A program made the translations under genes and the position numbers. This document shows, one piece after another, positions 15,094 to 24,060 of a stretch of 64,000 nucleotides of DNA (positions are counted from its first letter, which is position 1; every line of letters starts with the position of its first letter). The DNA is from Oscillospiraceae bacterium. Its GTDB lineage: Bacteria; Bacillota; Clostridia; Oscillospirales; CAG-272. The stretch covers positions 1 to 64,000 of the forward strand of contig SVTJ01000009.1 of the NCBI GenBank assembly GCA_015063845.1, read 5' to 3'. Below the pieces are notes generated by a model. It did no database searches and was not told the DNA's origin. It saw nothing but the letters and a program-made list of their open reading frames with translations.

Positions 15094-16806
15094 TTAAACT
15101 TTCTCGGTCTTTGCAAGGCAGATAAGACCAAATGCGTTGCCAAGAACGGTCTTTGCCGCCTCGGTGAGCGCGAGTCTTGTGTTCTTTATCTGCTCATTTT
15201 CAGCGCCGAGTATGGAGCAATTGTGGTAGAAGCGGTTATAAGCGCCCGCAACGTCGAGAATATATCTCGTTATCACCATAGGCTCATAGCTGTCTATCGC
15301 GTCTATCACGTGCTCCTCAAAGCGAGCGAGCGTCTTTACAAGCTCGGATTCCTCGGGAGCGGTTATGGTAAGAGCTGCGCTCTTATCGTAGTCCCCGGAC
15401 TTTGAAAGCACCGAGCAGGTACGCGCGTAGGTGTACTGAACGTAAGGTCCTGTATTGCCCTCGAAGCTCAGAGCATCCTCCATCACGAAGTTTATATCCC
15501 TGATACGGTTATTAGAGAGATAGTAGAATACGACAGCACCAACACCGATCTGCTCAGCTATCTTTTCCTTACCTTCAAGATTGGGGTTCTTCTCTTCCAT
15601 AATGCCCGCAACCTTCTCGATAGCAAGAGCAAAGAGATCGCGAAGAAGAATTACGTTACCTGTTCTCGTGGCAAGCTTCTCTCCGTTTATACTTACAGTT
15701 CCGTAAGGAACGTGAACGAGCTTGTCGTACCAATCGTAGCCCATAAGCTCTACGACCTTGAACCACTGTGCGAAGTGGAGCGACTGACCCGCACTTGTTA
15801 CGTAGATAGCCTTATCGAAGTCGTACGTCTGCTTTCTGTCATATGCCGCTGCTATGTCTCTTGTGGGATAGAGTGATGATCCATCGCGCTTGAGAATAAG
15901 ACAGGGGGGCATACCGTATTGCTCAAGGTCAACGATGGACGCGCCATCATCTATCTTGAGCAAACCTGTATCACGAAGTTTTTGTACTTGAACAGGCATT
16001 CCCTCGGTATAGCAACTCTCTCCCTTGTAGCTATCAAAGGTAATACCAAGCTGCTTGTATATTTCATCATTTGCCTTGATAGATTTCTCCACAAGCCATT
16101 TCCACAATGCGAGATTTTCCTCATCTCCCGCTTCCATTTTGCAAAACTCAGCTCGTGCTTCATCTGCAAGCGCGGAATCTTCTGCCACGGCATTATTTAT
16201 CTTTACATATAGGTCGACCAAGGCATCGACTCCTCCGGTTTCAACCGTTTCACGATCACCCCATTTTTTATAAGCCACAATAAGCTTGCCAAACTGTGTA
16301 CCCCAGTCACCAACGTAGTTGATGCCGATACACTTGTAGCCTGCAAACTCGTGGAGCATCTTAAGGGAATGACCGATGACGGTCGTTCCGAGGTGTCCAA
16401 TATGGAAGGGCTTTGCGAGGTTGGGAGAGGAATAATCAAGTACTACCGTCTTGCCCTCACCGAATGTGGGAGCTCCGTATTTATCTCCTTTTTCTCTGAC
16501 CTCACGGACCACCTTAGATGCAAGTGCTTCGCCGTCGAGGAATATATTGAAGTATCCATTCACCGCTTCAGCGCGTGCCACGCAAGGCGCGTCGAAGCCC
16601 TCGGCAATAGTTGCCGCGATCTTTACGGGCGCCATACGAAGCGTCTTGCTCATCTTAAAGCAAGGCAGAGCAAGGTCTCCCATCTTAGAGTCGGGCGGAT
16701 ACTCAAGCATCGCCGTGATATCGGATATTTCCATAGTCGCATCGGGGTTAAGAAGCTTGATCTTTTCTACTATCTTACCCGCAATAGCATTCTTAATTGA
16801 AAGCAT
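15094..16806 (-). CDS. argS: Arginyl-tRNA synthetase
   Basis: 570 aa, class I synthetase charging tRNA-Arg. N-terminal additional domain (residues ~1-110), HIGH motif in AKPFHIGHLGTT (~130), catalytic core with a KMSKS-equivalent region GEKLATRTGNV (~380), and the anticodon-binding alpha-helical DALR domain from ~450 (NTGPYVQYTYAR). Own promoter at 16843-16871 and AAGGAG RBS. Single-gene unit. Confidence 0.97.
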   Translation of the reverse strand: MLSIKNAIAGKIVEKIKLLNPDATMEISDITAMLEYPPDSKMGDLALPCFKMSKTLRMAPVKIAATIAEGFDAPCVARAEAVNGYFNIFLDGEALASKVVREVREKGDKYGAPTFGEGKTVVLDYSSPNLAKPFHIGHLGTTVIGHSLKMLHEFAGYKCIGINYVGDWGTQFGKLIVAYKKWGDRETVETGGVDALVDLYVKINNAVAEDSALADEARAEFCKMEAGDEENLALWKWLVEKSIKANDEIYKQLGITFDSYKGESCYTEGMPVQVQKLRDTGLLKIDDGASIVDLEQYGMPPCLILKRDGSSLYPTRDIAAAYDRKQTYDFDKAIYVTSAGQSLHFAQWFKVVELMGYDWYDKLVHVPYGTVSINGEKLATRTGNVILLRDLFALAIEKVAGIMEEKNPNLEGKEKIAEQIGVGAVVFYYLSNNRIRDINFVMEDALSFEGNTGPYVQYTYARTCSVLSKSGDYDKSAALTITAPEESELVKTLARFEEHVIDAIDSYEPMVITRYILDVAGAYNRFYHNCSILGAENEQIKNTRLALTEAAKTVLGNAFGLICLAKTEKV

Positions 16807-16842
16807 TTTTTGTCTCCTTAATATTTCAAATCACAAGATTAC

Positions 16843-16871
16843 ATTATACTACATTTACGCACAAAATTCAA
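16843..16871 (-). promoter_or_regulatory. Promoter of argS
   Basis: Minus strand TTGAAT (16866-16871), 17 bp, TATAAT (16843-16848), between ybaK and argS. Confidence 0.75.
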
Positions 16872-16885
16872 GTATATGCGTAAAA

Positions 16886-17359
16886 TTATTTAACTGTCAC
16901 GTCGGCATATCTTGCGCCCGTGAAGCGCACGATATCCTCTCTCTTTAAAAGCAGCTGTATTCCCTTCGTTCCCGCGCTGACCGTAAGCTCGTCAAGGCTC
17001 TCTGCACTCGCGTCGAAATAAGTTGGGAATTTCTTTTTCATTCCGACAGGTGAGCAACCGCCTCTGATATATCCCGTAAGTCCAAGAAGCTCCTTGACCG
17101 CCACAGGCTCTACCTTTTTATTGCCAGTGATGCTTGCCGCACGCTTCAGGTCTATCTCCTTATGGCAAGGAATACAGAACACCATAAGCGCATTCTTATC
17201 AGAGCGAAGCACTATGGTCTTGAAGACCATCTCATAAGGAAGTCCTATACAATCAGCTATGTGGGTCCCCGAAAGATCGTTCTCATCGACCTCGTACACG
17301 CAAGGTGTGTATTTTATCTTTGCCGCGTCGAGCTGACGCATAGCGTTTGTCTTTGTCAT
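16886..17359 (-). CDS. ybaK: Cys-tRNA(Pro) deacylase YbaK/EbsC
   Basis: 157 aa, usual length. Editing enzyme that hydrolyses Cys-tRNA-Pro. The family fold is seen from TPCVYEVDENDLSGTHIAD through YEMVFKTIVLRSDK (the conserved lysine near residue 47) to VKELLGLTGYIRGGCSPVG, the typical GG.SP.G motif. The start codon overlaps the recN stop by one base. Last gene of the long nusB operon. Confidence 0.93.
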   Translation of the reverse strand: MTKTNAMRQLDAAKIKYTPCVYEVDENDLSGTHIADCIGLPYEMVFKTIVLRSDKNALMVFCIPCHKEIDLKRAASITGNKKVEPVAVKELLGLTGYIRGGCSPVGMKKKFPTYFDASAESLDELTVSAGTKGIQLLLKREDIVRFTGARYADVTVK

Positions 17360-19032
17360 CAGTAGGTCTCCCCCTCGGATATAAGCTCCTCTGCCGCACG
17401 GCGCACCGCGTCTGTTATTTCTATGCCGCCGAGAATTCTGGCAACCTCGCGCACTCTTCCCTCTCTGTCAAGAGGTGTAAGAGCCGTGCTCACTCTGCCG
17501 TCGTGCTCTGCCTTTGAGATATACAAATGATTATCCGCAAGAGAAGCTATCTGCGCCGAGTGAGTAACACACAGCACCTGCGCTCCCTTGCCTATCTCCT
17601 TAAGCTTGATACCGACCTTTCGTGACGTCTTTCCCGATATTCCCGTATCTATCTCGTCGAAAATTACCGTTCCCACTCCGTCGCACTCATTGAGCACGTT
17701 CTTAAGTGAGAGCATAATTCTCGCAAGCTCACCGCCCGAGGCTATACGCGCCATAGGTAAAAGCGGCTCACCCGGGTTTGTGGATATCATAAACTCAACT
17801 CTGTCAAGTCCGAACGCGCAAAAATCGCTCTCTGCCTTGATGCCGACCTCGAACCGCACCTTAGGCATATCGAGGAAAGCGAGCGTTTCGAGCACACGTC
17901 CGTTAAGCTCTCTTGCGGCACGTCTTCTGCTTTTTGTCAAAGCGTCTGCCGCAGCCTTAGCGCGTGCTTCTATGTCCTTTATCTGCTCTTCAAGCTCTAT
18001 CTTGCGGTCGTCGGCGTTCTCTATCATATCAAGACGCTTTGCCGCCGTCTCTCTGAATTCAAGTATCTCTTTGACCGTGCTGCCGTATTTTCTCTTAAGC
18101 TTTGATATAGCGTTAAGACGAGCCTCTGCTTTATCGAGCTTCGCGGTGGGGTCACCGTCGCCAAGGTCGCAAAGTGCCGCCGCGCTTTCGGCAATGTCGT
18201 CAAGCTCATAGCGTATACTTTCAAGTCTGCGCGCAAGCTCCTCTGCCTCAGGAACAGCATCCGCTATCGCATCAAGCGCGCCTGCCGCTCTCATTGTGAG
18301 GTACGACGCGCCAAGGCTCTTCTCACCGCCGCCTATGGCTTTATTCACAAGAGCTACGCTCTTATTTATCTTTTCAAGGCTCTGAAGCTTACGCACGAGC
18401 TCAAGTAGTGCCTCTTCTTCTCCGTCCTTAAGCTTGACCGCGTCGATATCCGCTATCTGGAACTTCAGCATCTCACGAAGTCTCGCCTGCTCCATAGCGT
18501 CATTGCAAAGGCAATCAAGCTCGGCTCTCGCGTGCAAAAGCTCGTGGTAAACAGCGGAATATGCCAAAAGCAGCTCGCCGTTTGACGCAAAGCTATCAAG
18601 AAGCTTTACGTGATTCTTAGGGTCAAGCAGCTGCTGATTATCGTTTTGTCCGTGTATATTGAACAGCATACCGCCTATATCACGGAGCATAGCGACCGTT
18701 ATCGCTCTGCCGTCAAGCTTTGCAGTCGAGCCGCTTTTTGTAAGCGTTCTCGTGAGCATGACCGTTCCGTCCTCACACTCAAAGCCCATTTCGCCAAGCG
18801 CAAGTCTCACCTGCTCACCAACGTCCGCAAAAACGGCACTGACCACTGCTCTCTCCTCTCCCGTTCGGATAAGCTCCTTATCCGCCCTTGAGCCGAGCAA
18901 AAGCCCGAGACTGTCTATAATTATTGATTTTCCCGCTCCCGTTTCACCCGAGAGCACGGTCATACCGCCATCAAGGTCTACGTCAAGCGACTTGACCACA
19001 GCGATATTTTCTATATGCAAGGATTGTAGCAT
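17359..19032 (-). CDS. recN: DNA repair protein RecN
   Basis: 557 aa, SMC-like ATPase for double-strand break repair. Walker A GETGAGKSIIIDS at ~29, QLLDPKNH and HGQNDN in the N-terminal lobe, long coiled-coil arms (~150-370), ABC signature region ASGGELARIMLSLK (~437) and Walker B VIFDEIDTGISG (~466). Complete. Operon context argR-recN is standard in Firmicutes; the gap to argR is 12 nt. Confidence 0.97.
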   Translation of the reverse strand: MLQSLHIENIAVVKSLDVDLDGGMTVLSGETGAGKSIIIDSLGLLLGSRADKELIRTGEERAVVSAVFADVGEQVRLALGEMGFECEDGTVMLTRTLTKSGSTAKLDGRAITVAMLRDIGGMLFNIHGQNDNQQLLDPKNHVKLLDSFASNGELLLAYSAVYHELLHARAELDCLCNDAMEQARLREMLKFQIADIDAVKLKDGEEEALLELVRKLQSLEKINKSVALVNKAIGGGEKSLGASYLTMRAAGALDAIADAVPEAEELARRLESIRYELDDIAESAAALCDLGDGDPTAKLDKAEARLNAISKLKRKYGSTVKEILEFRETAAKRLDMIENADDRKIELEEQIKDIEARAKAAADALTKSRRRAARELNGRVLETLAFLDMPKVRFEVGIKAESDFCAFGLDRVEFMISTNPGEPLLPMARIASGGELARIMLSLKNVLNECDGVGTVIFDEIDTGISGKTSRKVGIKLKEIGKGAQVLCVTHSAQIASLADNHLYISKAEHDGRVSTALTPLDREGRVREVARILGGIEITDAVRRAAEELISEGETY

Positions 19033-19044
19033 CTTCCGTCCGCC

Positions 19045-19500
19045 TTAATACGTTTTCATAAGTTCCTTTATCTTCTCGCTGAACTCCGCCGAGCTCTCAA
19101 CGTCGATAGTGACGACGATTATAGTGTCGTCTCCCGCAACACAGCCAAGCACGCTGTCAAGGTTAAGCGCGTCAACTCCCGATGCGACCGCCTGAGCAAG
19201 TCCCGGGAAGGTCTTTATCACGACCGTATTCATCGAATACTTAACGCTTGTAATAGACTCCACCATTGCGTGATTGAGCTTGACCATTCCTATGTGCTCG
19301 TGCGCTCTGCCGACCGTATATCTGTAAACACCCATAGCGGACATATTCTTTGTTAGCTTCAAGTCACGAAGGTCGCGCGAGACGGTTGCCTGAGTTACCT
19401 TGAATCCCTCGTTTTTGAGTATCTCGGTTATCTCGTCCTGCGTCTGTACGTCAAAATTTGAAACTATTTCGAGTATTCTTTCCTGTCTCTGCTTTTTCAT
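19045..19500 (-). CDS. argR: Arginine repressor ArgR/AhrC
   Basis: 151 aa. N-terminal winged helix (residues ~1-70) with QATVSRDLRDLKL, and a C-terminal oligomerisation and arginine-binding domain with GVDALNLDSVLGCVAGDDT (~115-135), where the Asp pair contacts arginine. It represses arginine biosynthesis and activates catabolism genes. ATG follows AGGAGATAAAA. No ARG box is apparent near it, and argS has its own promoter. Confidence 0.96.
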   Translation of the reverse strand: MKKQRQERILEIVSNFDVQTQDEITEILKNEGFKVTQATVSRDLRDLKLTKNMSAMGVYRYTVGRAHEHIGMVKLNHAMVESITSVKYSMNTVVIKTFPGLAQAVASGVDALNLDSVLGCVAGDDTIIVVTIDVESSAEFSEKIKELMKTY

Positions 19501-19516
19501 TTTTATCTCCTGCCTC

Positions 19517-20386
19517 TTATAGAAGCTTTTTCAATCTGATTTTTGAGCAGAAGCTTCCGTCCTTAAGACGCAAAAGCTTTGCCTTTATGGGGGATTTTGT
19601 GATAAGCGCAACGTCACCGTGATACATCTCAAAGTTCACTCTGCCGTCTATCGTCAGGTGGAGCATCTTTTCACGTACGCACACGTTCTTTATCTTAAGC
19701 GTTGCGGTATCGGGAAAAATGAGAGGGCGCGCAAAAAGCGAATGCGGACATACGGGTGTGACGCATATGCACGAAAGCTCGGGGGCTACGATAGGTCCGC
19801 CTGCTGACAGCGAATACGCCGTTGAGCCTGTCGGAGTTGCCACCACAAGTCCGTCCGCGCGATAGGTATTGACAAGCTCGTCTTTGTCGGACAGCTCAAG
19901 GTCGACTATCCTTGCAGTCGTTCCGTTAGCTATGACCGCTTCATTCAGCGCATCTGCCTTGAATTTGACCTGACCCTTTGAGGATACCACTGTGATATTG
20001 AGCATTGCGCGCTCATCAAGCACGTATTCTCCCGAAAAAATTCTGTCTATAAGGTCAAGCTCATCCATCTCAAGCTCGGTCATATATCCCACTCTGCCCA
20101 TATTTATTCCGAGCACGGGAATTCCCGAGGGAGCTGCGCGGCGCGCGTTGTCAAGCATAGAGCCGTCGCCGCCGATGACTATCGCAAGCTCCGCCTCATT
20201 GTATATCTCCTCTATCGGCTTATATGTGAATATCGGAGCGTGCAGATGATTGCGGATTATTCTTTCTTTGTAATTCTGAGGTATAAGTATACGCTCAACT
20301 CTATCCCCGATCTTTTCTGCCACAAGCATTGCAGCCTGAAGCTTTTCGGAAATATTGTAATTGGTTATCAATGCAATGGTTTTCAT
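19517..20386 (-). CDS. nadK: NAD kinase
   Basis: 289 aa. Makes NADP from NAD. Motifs: VIGGDGSMLDNARRA (GGDGT-type, ~71-85), GINMGRVGYMTEL (~94), NGTTARIVDLELSD (~150) and TPTGSTAYSLSAGGPI (~182). All catalytic elements are intact. It lies between tlyA and argR with 16-25 nt gaps in the long operon. Confidence 0.97.
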   Translation of the reverse strand: MKTIALITNYNISEKLQAAMLVAEKIGDRVERILIPQNYKERIIRNHLHAPIFTYKPIEEIYNEAELAIVIGGDGSMLDNARRAAPSGIPVLGINMGRVGYMTELEMDELDLIDRIFSGEYVLDERAMLNITVVSSKGQVKFKADALNEAVIANGTTARIVDLELSDKDELVNTYRADGLVVATPTGSTAYSLSAGGPIVAPELSCICVTPVCPHSLFARPLIFPDTATLKIKNVCVREKMLHLTIDGRVNFEMYHGDVALITKSPIKAKLLRLKDGSFCSKIRLKKLL

Positions 20387-20411
20387 TGTTTACCGTCCTA
20401 TGTTTTTTCGC

Positions 20412-21194
20412 TCACAGTGCCGTGATGCGCTTTATCGTTTTGTCGTCAATACGCGGTGTTATGCACTCACGCTTGACAAAATATGCAAGGTATTCCTTAT
20501 TTCCGTCTCCACCCTCTATGGGAGAACGTATCAGTCCCAGACAGTCAAAGCCGTACTCAACAGCGCAGCTTATTACTCTTTTCGCGGCAAGATAGCGGTA
20601 TGCTCCGCTATGTACGACACCGTTCTTTCCAAGTGCCGCTCTTCCCGCTTCAAACTGCGGTTTTATAAGACTTACAAACACGCCGCCGTCCTTAAGCACC
20701 TCTGCTATCCTCGGTATGATATAGGTCTGCGAGATAAACGAAACGTCAGCGACCGCAACGTCGCACTCGCCATCCGTAACGCTTGTGTCAAGCTCTCTGG
20801 CGTTGAACTGCTCGACAGAGCACACCCTTTCGTCCGCGAGAAGATCGGGGTGCAGCTGCCCTACACCGCTGTCCACGGCGTACACCATTGCAGCTCCCCT
20901 TTTCAAAAGGCAATCCGTAAAGCCGCCCGTTGACGCTCCCACGTCCACCGCCTTTTTTCGGTTTACGTTTATCGAGAAAGCATCAAGCGCCGCCTCAAGC
21001 TTCATTCCGCCTCGGCTGACGTACTTGAATATCTGTTCTATCTTTACCTCATGCTCAACGTTTTCATTGACGGCAGCCGACGCCTTTTTGACCACCTCTC
21101 CGTCTATGCTCACCGCTCCCGCGGCTATGAGGTCCTGCGCTTTTTTTCGGCTCTTTACGTATCCTGCCGCCGAAAGATATACGTCCGCTCTCAT
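20412..21194 (-). CDS. tlyA: TlyA family rRNA 2'-O-methyltransferase
   Basis: 260 aa from ATG 21194, whose A overlaps the TAA of the upstream gene; the longer track start is inside that gene. N-terminal S4 RNA-binding domain (~1-60, RADVYLSAAGYVKSRKKAQD) and FtsJ/RrmJ-like SAM methyltransferase domain with VDVGASTGGFTDCLL (~84) and CDVAVADVSFISQTY (~148). TlyA homologues methylate cytidines in 16S/23S rRNA. The hemolysin annotation of older databases is not supported by this architecture. Confidence 0.93.
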   Translation of the reverse strand: MRADVYLSAAGYVKSRKKAQDLIAAGAVSIDGEVVKKASAAVNENVEHEVKIEQIFKYVSRGGMKLEAALDAFSINVNRKKAVDVGASTGGFTDCLLKRGAAMVYAVDSGVGQLHPDLLADERVCSVEQFNARELDTSVTDGECDVAVADVSFISQTYIIPRIAEVLKDGGVFVSLIKPQFEAGRAALGKNGVVHSGAYRYLAAKRVISCAVEYGFDCLGLIRSPIEGGDGNKEYLAYFVKRECITPRIDDKTIKRITAL

Positions 21195-21670
21195 TATGCC
21201 CAAGGACCAAGCACGAACGCCATTCCGATAGCGACCGCTATTCCGAGCAGCGCGCCCATAAATACCTGGAAAGGAGTATGTCCCACAAGCTCCTTAAGAC
21301 CTGTGTTGAACTCCTCCGAGTTACCCGCAAACAGCTCCTTTGTGATCTTGTTGATTATAGCCGCCTGCTTACCCGTTTCATAACGAACTCCTCTTGCGTC
21401 GGTCATTACTATACCCGAGAGCACCAGAGAAATAGCAAACGCCGCCGAGCCAAGTCCCTCTCCTATGCCGCACGCTATACAAAGCGCGCACACCGACGAG
21501 GAGTGTGATGAGGGCATTCCGCCCGTTGAGAAAAATATGTTCGCAAGGTTGCGATCATCCTTTGTGAACAGCGCAATTATAACCTTTATAAGCTGTGCCA
21601 AAAACCAGCCTACGAGCGCGCTCATCAAAATATAACTTGTAAAAAAGTCCTTAACGTATTCCAAAGTCAA
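21194..21670 (-). CDS. Divergent PAP2 family protein (DUF212)
   Basis: 158 aa membrane protein with four or so hydrophobic segments. Signature TGGMPSSHSSSVCALC near residue 48 and RYETGKQA near 99 correspond to the divergent acid phosphatase/vanadium haloperoxidase-related family (DUF212, YuiD type). The likely role is a phosphatase acting on a lipid phosphate, perhaps undecaprenyl or isoprenyl diphosphate. That would suit its position beside the prenyl synthase gene, but this is inference. Confidence 0.88.
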   Translation of the reverse strand: MTLEYVKDFFTSYILMSALVGWFLAQLIKVIIALFTKDDRNLANIFFSTGGMPSSHSSSVCALCIACGIGEGLGSAAFAISLVLSGIVMTDARGVRYETGKQAAIINKITKELFAGNSEEFNTGLKELVGHTPFQVFMGALLGIAVAIGMAFVLGPWA

Positions 21671-21679
21671 CCTCCAAGA

Positions 21680-22576
21680 TCAATTCGTTCTTTCAAGCAG
21701 ATACCGTGCGAGCTCAGCGAGTGTATCGCAATTCTGCAATCCCTCGAGAGCCTCTATCGCTTGGTTTGTAAGTGTACGCGCGTATTCCTTTGCCTCATCG
21801 ACTGTATAAAAGCTAAGAAACGTAGTTTTGTTGTTATCCGCATCCGAGCGCACGCTCTTACCGAGCTGCTGCTCGTCCGCCGTTACGTCCAGAACGTCGT
21901 CCACCACCTGGAACGCAAGTCCTATCTTTGCGGCATATACCGACAGCTTTTGCGATTCCACGCTGTCAGTTCCGTATCCCGCCGCGATACAGCCAAGCCG
22001 CGCCGAGCACACTATAAGCGCGCCCGTTTTGAGCGAATGAAGTCTCAAAAGCTTTGAAAACTCATAGCTCTGCTCCTCACCCGCAAGGTCCATTATCTGA
22101 CCGCCTATCATTCCGCGCTCGCCTGCGGCATCCGCGAGAAGCCTCACGGCTTCAGCCTTTTGGCCCGCGTCAAGCATATCCGTGCCAACTGCCGTGGCAA
22201 ACGCCTTTGTCAGCAGAGCGTCACCGGCCAAGAGCGCGTTTGCGTAGCCGAACTCAATATGATTTGACGGCTTTCCTCTGCGCATATCGTCATCGTCCAT
22301 ACAGGGCAGATCGTCGTGTATGAGCGAATAGGTGTGTATCATCTCGATAGCGCACGCCAAAGGCATCGACGCTTTCTCATCACCGCCTAAAGACGCGCAC
22401 ACCTCGTTTACTATAAACGGTCTTATTCTCTTTCCGCCGCCCAGCAAGGAGTATCTCTGCGCGCGAAAGATAAGACCTATATCCTCGTCCTCGCCCGAAG
22501 AATACGCGCTGAGCGCCGCCTCTACCCTATCGGAGTTCTGTTTTATTCTATCAAGCAAGATGTCCTTATTGTTCAT
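21680..22576 (-). CDS. ispA: Farnesyl/geranylgeranyl diphosphate synthase
   Basis: 298 aa polyprenyl synthetase. First aspartate-rich motif DDLPCMDDDDMRRGKPS (~93) and second DDVLDVTAD (~219) bind Mg-diphosphate; GGGKRIRP near 46 is the IPP-binding loop. Length and the residues before the first motif suggest a C15 product, as for IspA/YqiD. In many relatives dxs follows in this operon; here it does not. Confidence 0.94.
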   Translation of the reverse strand: MNNKDILLDRIKQNSDRVEAALSAYSSGEDEDIGLIFRAQRYSLLGGGKRIRPFIVNEVCASLGGDEKASMPLACAIEMIHTYSLIHDDLPCMDDDDMRRGKPSNHIEFGYANALLAGDALLTKAFATAVGTDMLDAGQKAEAVRLLADAAGERGMIGGQIMDLAGEEQSYEFSKLLRLHSLKTGALIVCSARLGCIAAGYGTDSVESQKLSVYAAKIGLAFQVVDDVLDVTADEQQLGKSVRSDADNNKTTFLSFYTVDEAKEYARTLTNQAIEALEGLQNCDTLAELARYLLERTN

Positions 22577-22585
22577 ATCAAAACC

Positions 22586-22834
22586 TCAAAGCACGCAAGA
22601 CGTATCGAACGGCACTTCTCCGACCTCGCCGTCAGCGCTCATCTTAAGCATATTTATCTTTCTCTGCGCGTCCTCAAGGCGAGCGTTAGCTATCTTTACG
22701 AGAGACACACCCTCCTCATAGAGCTCAAGAGATCTTTCAAGACTTATATTCTCAGCGGAAAGCAGAGACACAACTTCGTCAAGGCGCTTCATCGCGCTCT
22801 CAAGGTCCTTATATTCGGTTTTCTTCTGTTCCAT
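22586..22834 (-). CDS. xseB: Exodeoxyribonuclease VII small subunit
   Basis: 82 aa with the two-helix XseB fold: LESAMKRLDEVVSLLSAENISLERSLELYEEGVSLV is the family core. The C-terminal ~15 residues are extra and acidic. It starts 1 nt after the xseA stop and forms the nuclease with XseA. Confidence 0.95.
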   Translation of the reverse strand: MEQKKTEYKDLESAMKRLDEVVSLLSAENISLERSLELYEEGVSLVKIANARLEDAQRKINMLKMSADGEVGEVPFDTSCVL

Positions 22835-22835
22835 A

Positions 22836-24041
22836 TCATTTTCCTCTCTTTCCCGTTACCAAAGCGTCGATGCTTCCGTCTGACACGAGCACGCTTATCT
22901 TTTGATCCTTCTCGACCTGAGACGTTGACGACACTACCCTTCCGTCCGCATCCTGCGTAACGCTGTATCCTCTGCTTATTACCGCAAGCGGATTTATCGC
23001 CTCAAGTCTTCCTGTGCTCGCCGCGAGCATCAGCCTTTTTTTATCAAGAGCCGCAAGCACCGATACGCTCATAAGCTCCTCTGCTTTATTTATTCTGCTT
23101 CGCGCGTTTTTCAGCTTTTCCGTGGGAGATGCAAGCGCGAGCTGCTTTGCCGCCGCGTCAAGCGACGACCTATACGTTGCTATTCTCCTCTCAAGTAAGG
23201 TGCGCATTCTCACAGCCTTTTCGTCAACGCTCTGCAAAAGCGCGCCTCTGTCGGGAACGGCAAGCTCTGCCGCCGCAGACGGTGTTGGAGCTCTGAGGTC
23301 TGCCGCGTAGTCGCAAAGCGTGGTATCGGTCTCGTGACCTACCGCAGATATTATCGGGGTATTTGCCGCCGCGACCGCTCTCACGAGCGCCTCGTCATTG
23401 AACGCCCAAAGGTCCTCCGCCGAGCCTCCGCCGCGACCTATGATGATCACATCACACCCACCGACCGCATCAAGCAGCATAAGCGAGCGTCTCAGCTCCT
23501 CAGGAGCTTCCGCCCCCTGCACCGACGAGGGGCATATCACAAGCTCCGCTGTGGGGTATCTTCTTCCCGTGACGTTTATCATATCTCTTATCGCCGCGCC
23601 CGTCGGGGACGTGACGATACCTACGCGACACGGAAACGCGGGGATAGGCTTTTTTCTTGACGCGTCAAACAGTCCCTGTGCTCTCAGCTTTTCAAGCAGC
23701 CGTTGATATTCGGCATAGAGCGCGCCCGCTCCGTCGTCGGTCATCGCGTTGACGTACACCTGATATTTGCCCGACACCTCGTAGACCGAAACCTTACCGT
23801 AAGCGACCACCTTATCTCCGCTCTTGGGAGAAAAATTCAAACGTGATGCGGCAGCTCTGAACATCACCGCCGCTATCTCCGACTTATCGTCCTTAAGCGT
23901 GAAATAAAGATGTCCGCTCGAATGCCTTTTGAAGTTTGATATCTCTCCCCTTATGGTAACGTAGTTAAGTACATCGTCGCTCTCCATAAGCATTTTGATA
24001 TAGCTATTAAGTTGTGATACCGACAATGCCTTATCCGTCAT
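22836..24041 (-). CDS. xseA: Exodeoxyribonuclease VII large subunit
   Basis: 401 aa from ATG 24041; AGGTGA sits upstream, and the GTG proposed by the track overlaps that RBS. N-terminal OB fold (~1-100, VTIRGEISNFKRHSSGHLYFTLKD), then the catalytic domain with GIVTSPTGAAIRDMINVTGRRYP (~128), IIIGRGGGSAEDLWAFNDE (~185) and SAVGHETDTTLCDYAADLRAPTPSAAA (~221), followed by a coiled-coil region. Degrades single-stranded DNA together with XseB. Gene order with nusB and ispA is standard. Confidence 0.97.
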   Translation of the reverse strand: MTDKALSVSQLNSYIKMLMESDDVLNYVTIRGEISNFKRHSSGHLYFTLKDDKSEIAAVMFRAAASRLNFSPKSGDKVVAYGKVSVYEVSGKYQVYVNAMTDDGAGALYAEYQRLLEKLRAQGLFDASRKKPIPAFPCRVGIVTSPTGAAIRDMINVTGRRYPTAELVICPSSVQGAEAPEELRRSLMLLDAVGGCDVIIIGRGGGSAEDLWAFNDEALVRAVAAANTPIISAVGHETDTTLCDYAADLRAPTPSAAAELAVPDRGALLQSVDEKAVRMRTLLERRIATYRSSLDAAAKQLALASPTEKLKNARSRINKAEELMSVSVLAALDKKRLMLAASTGRLEAINPLAVISRGYSVTQDADGRVVSSTSQVEKDQKISVLVSDGSIDALVTGKRGK

Positions 24042-24060
24042 TTTTACATTCACCTAAAAA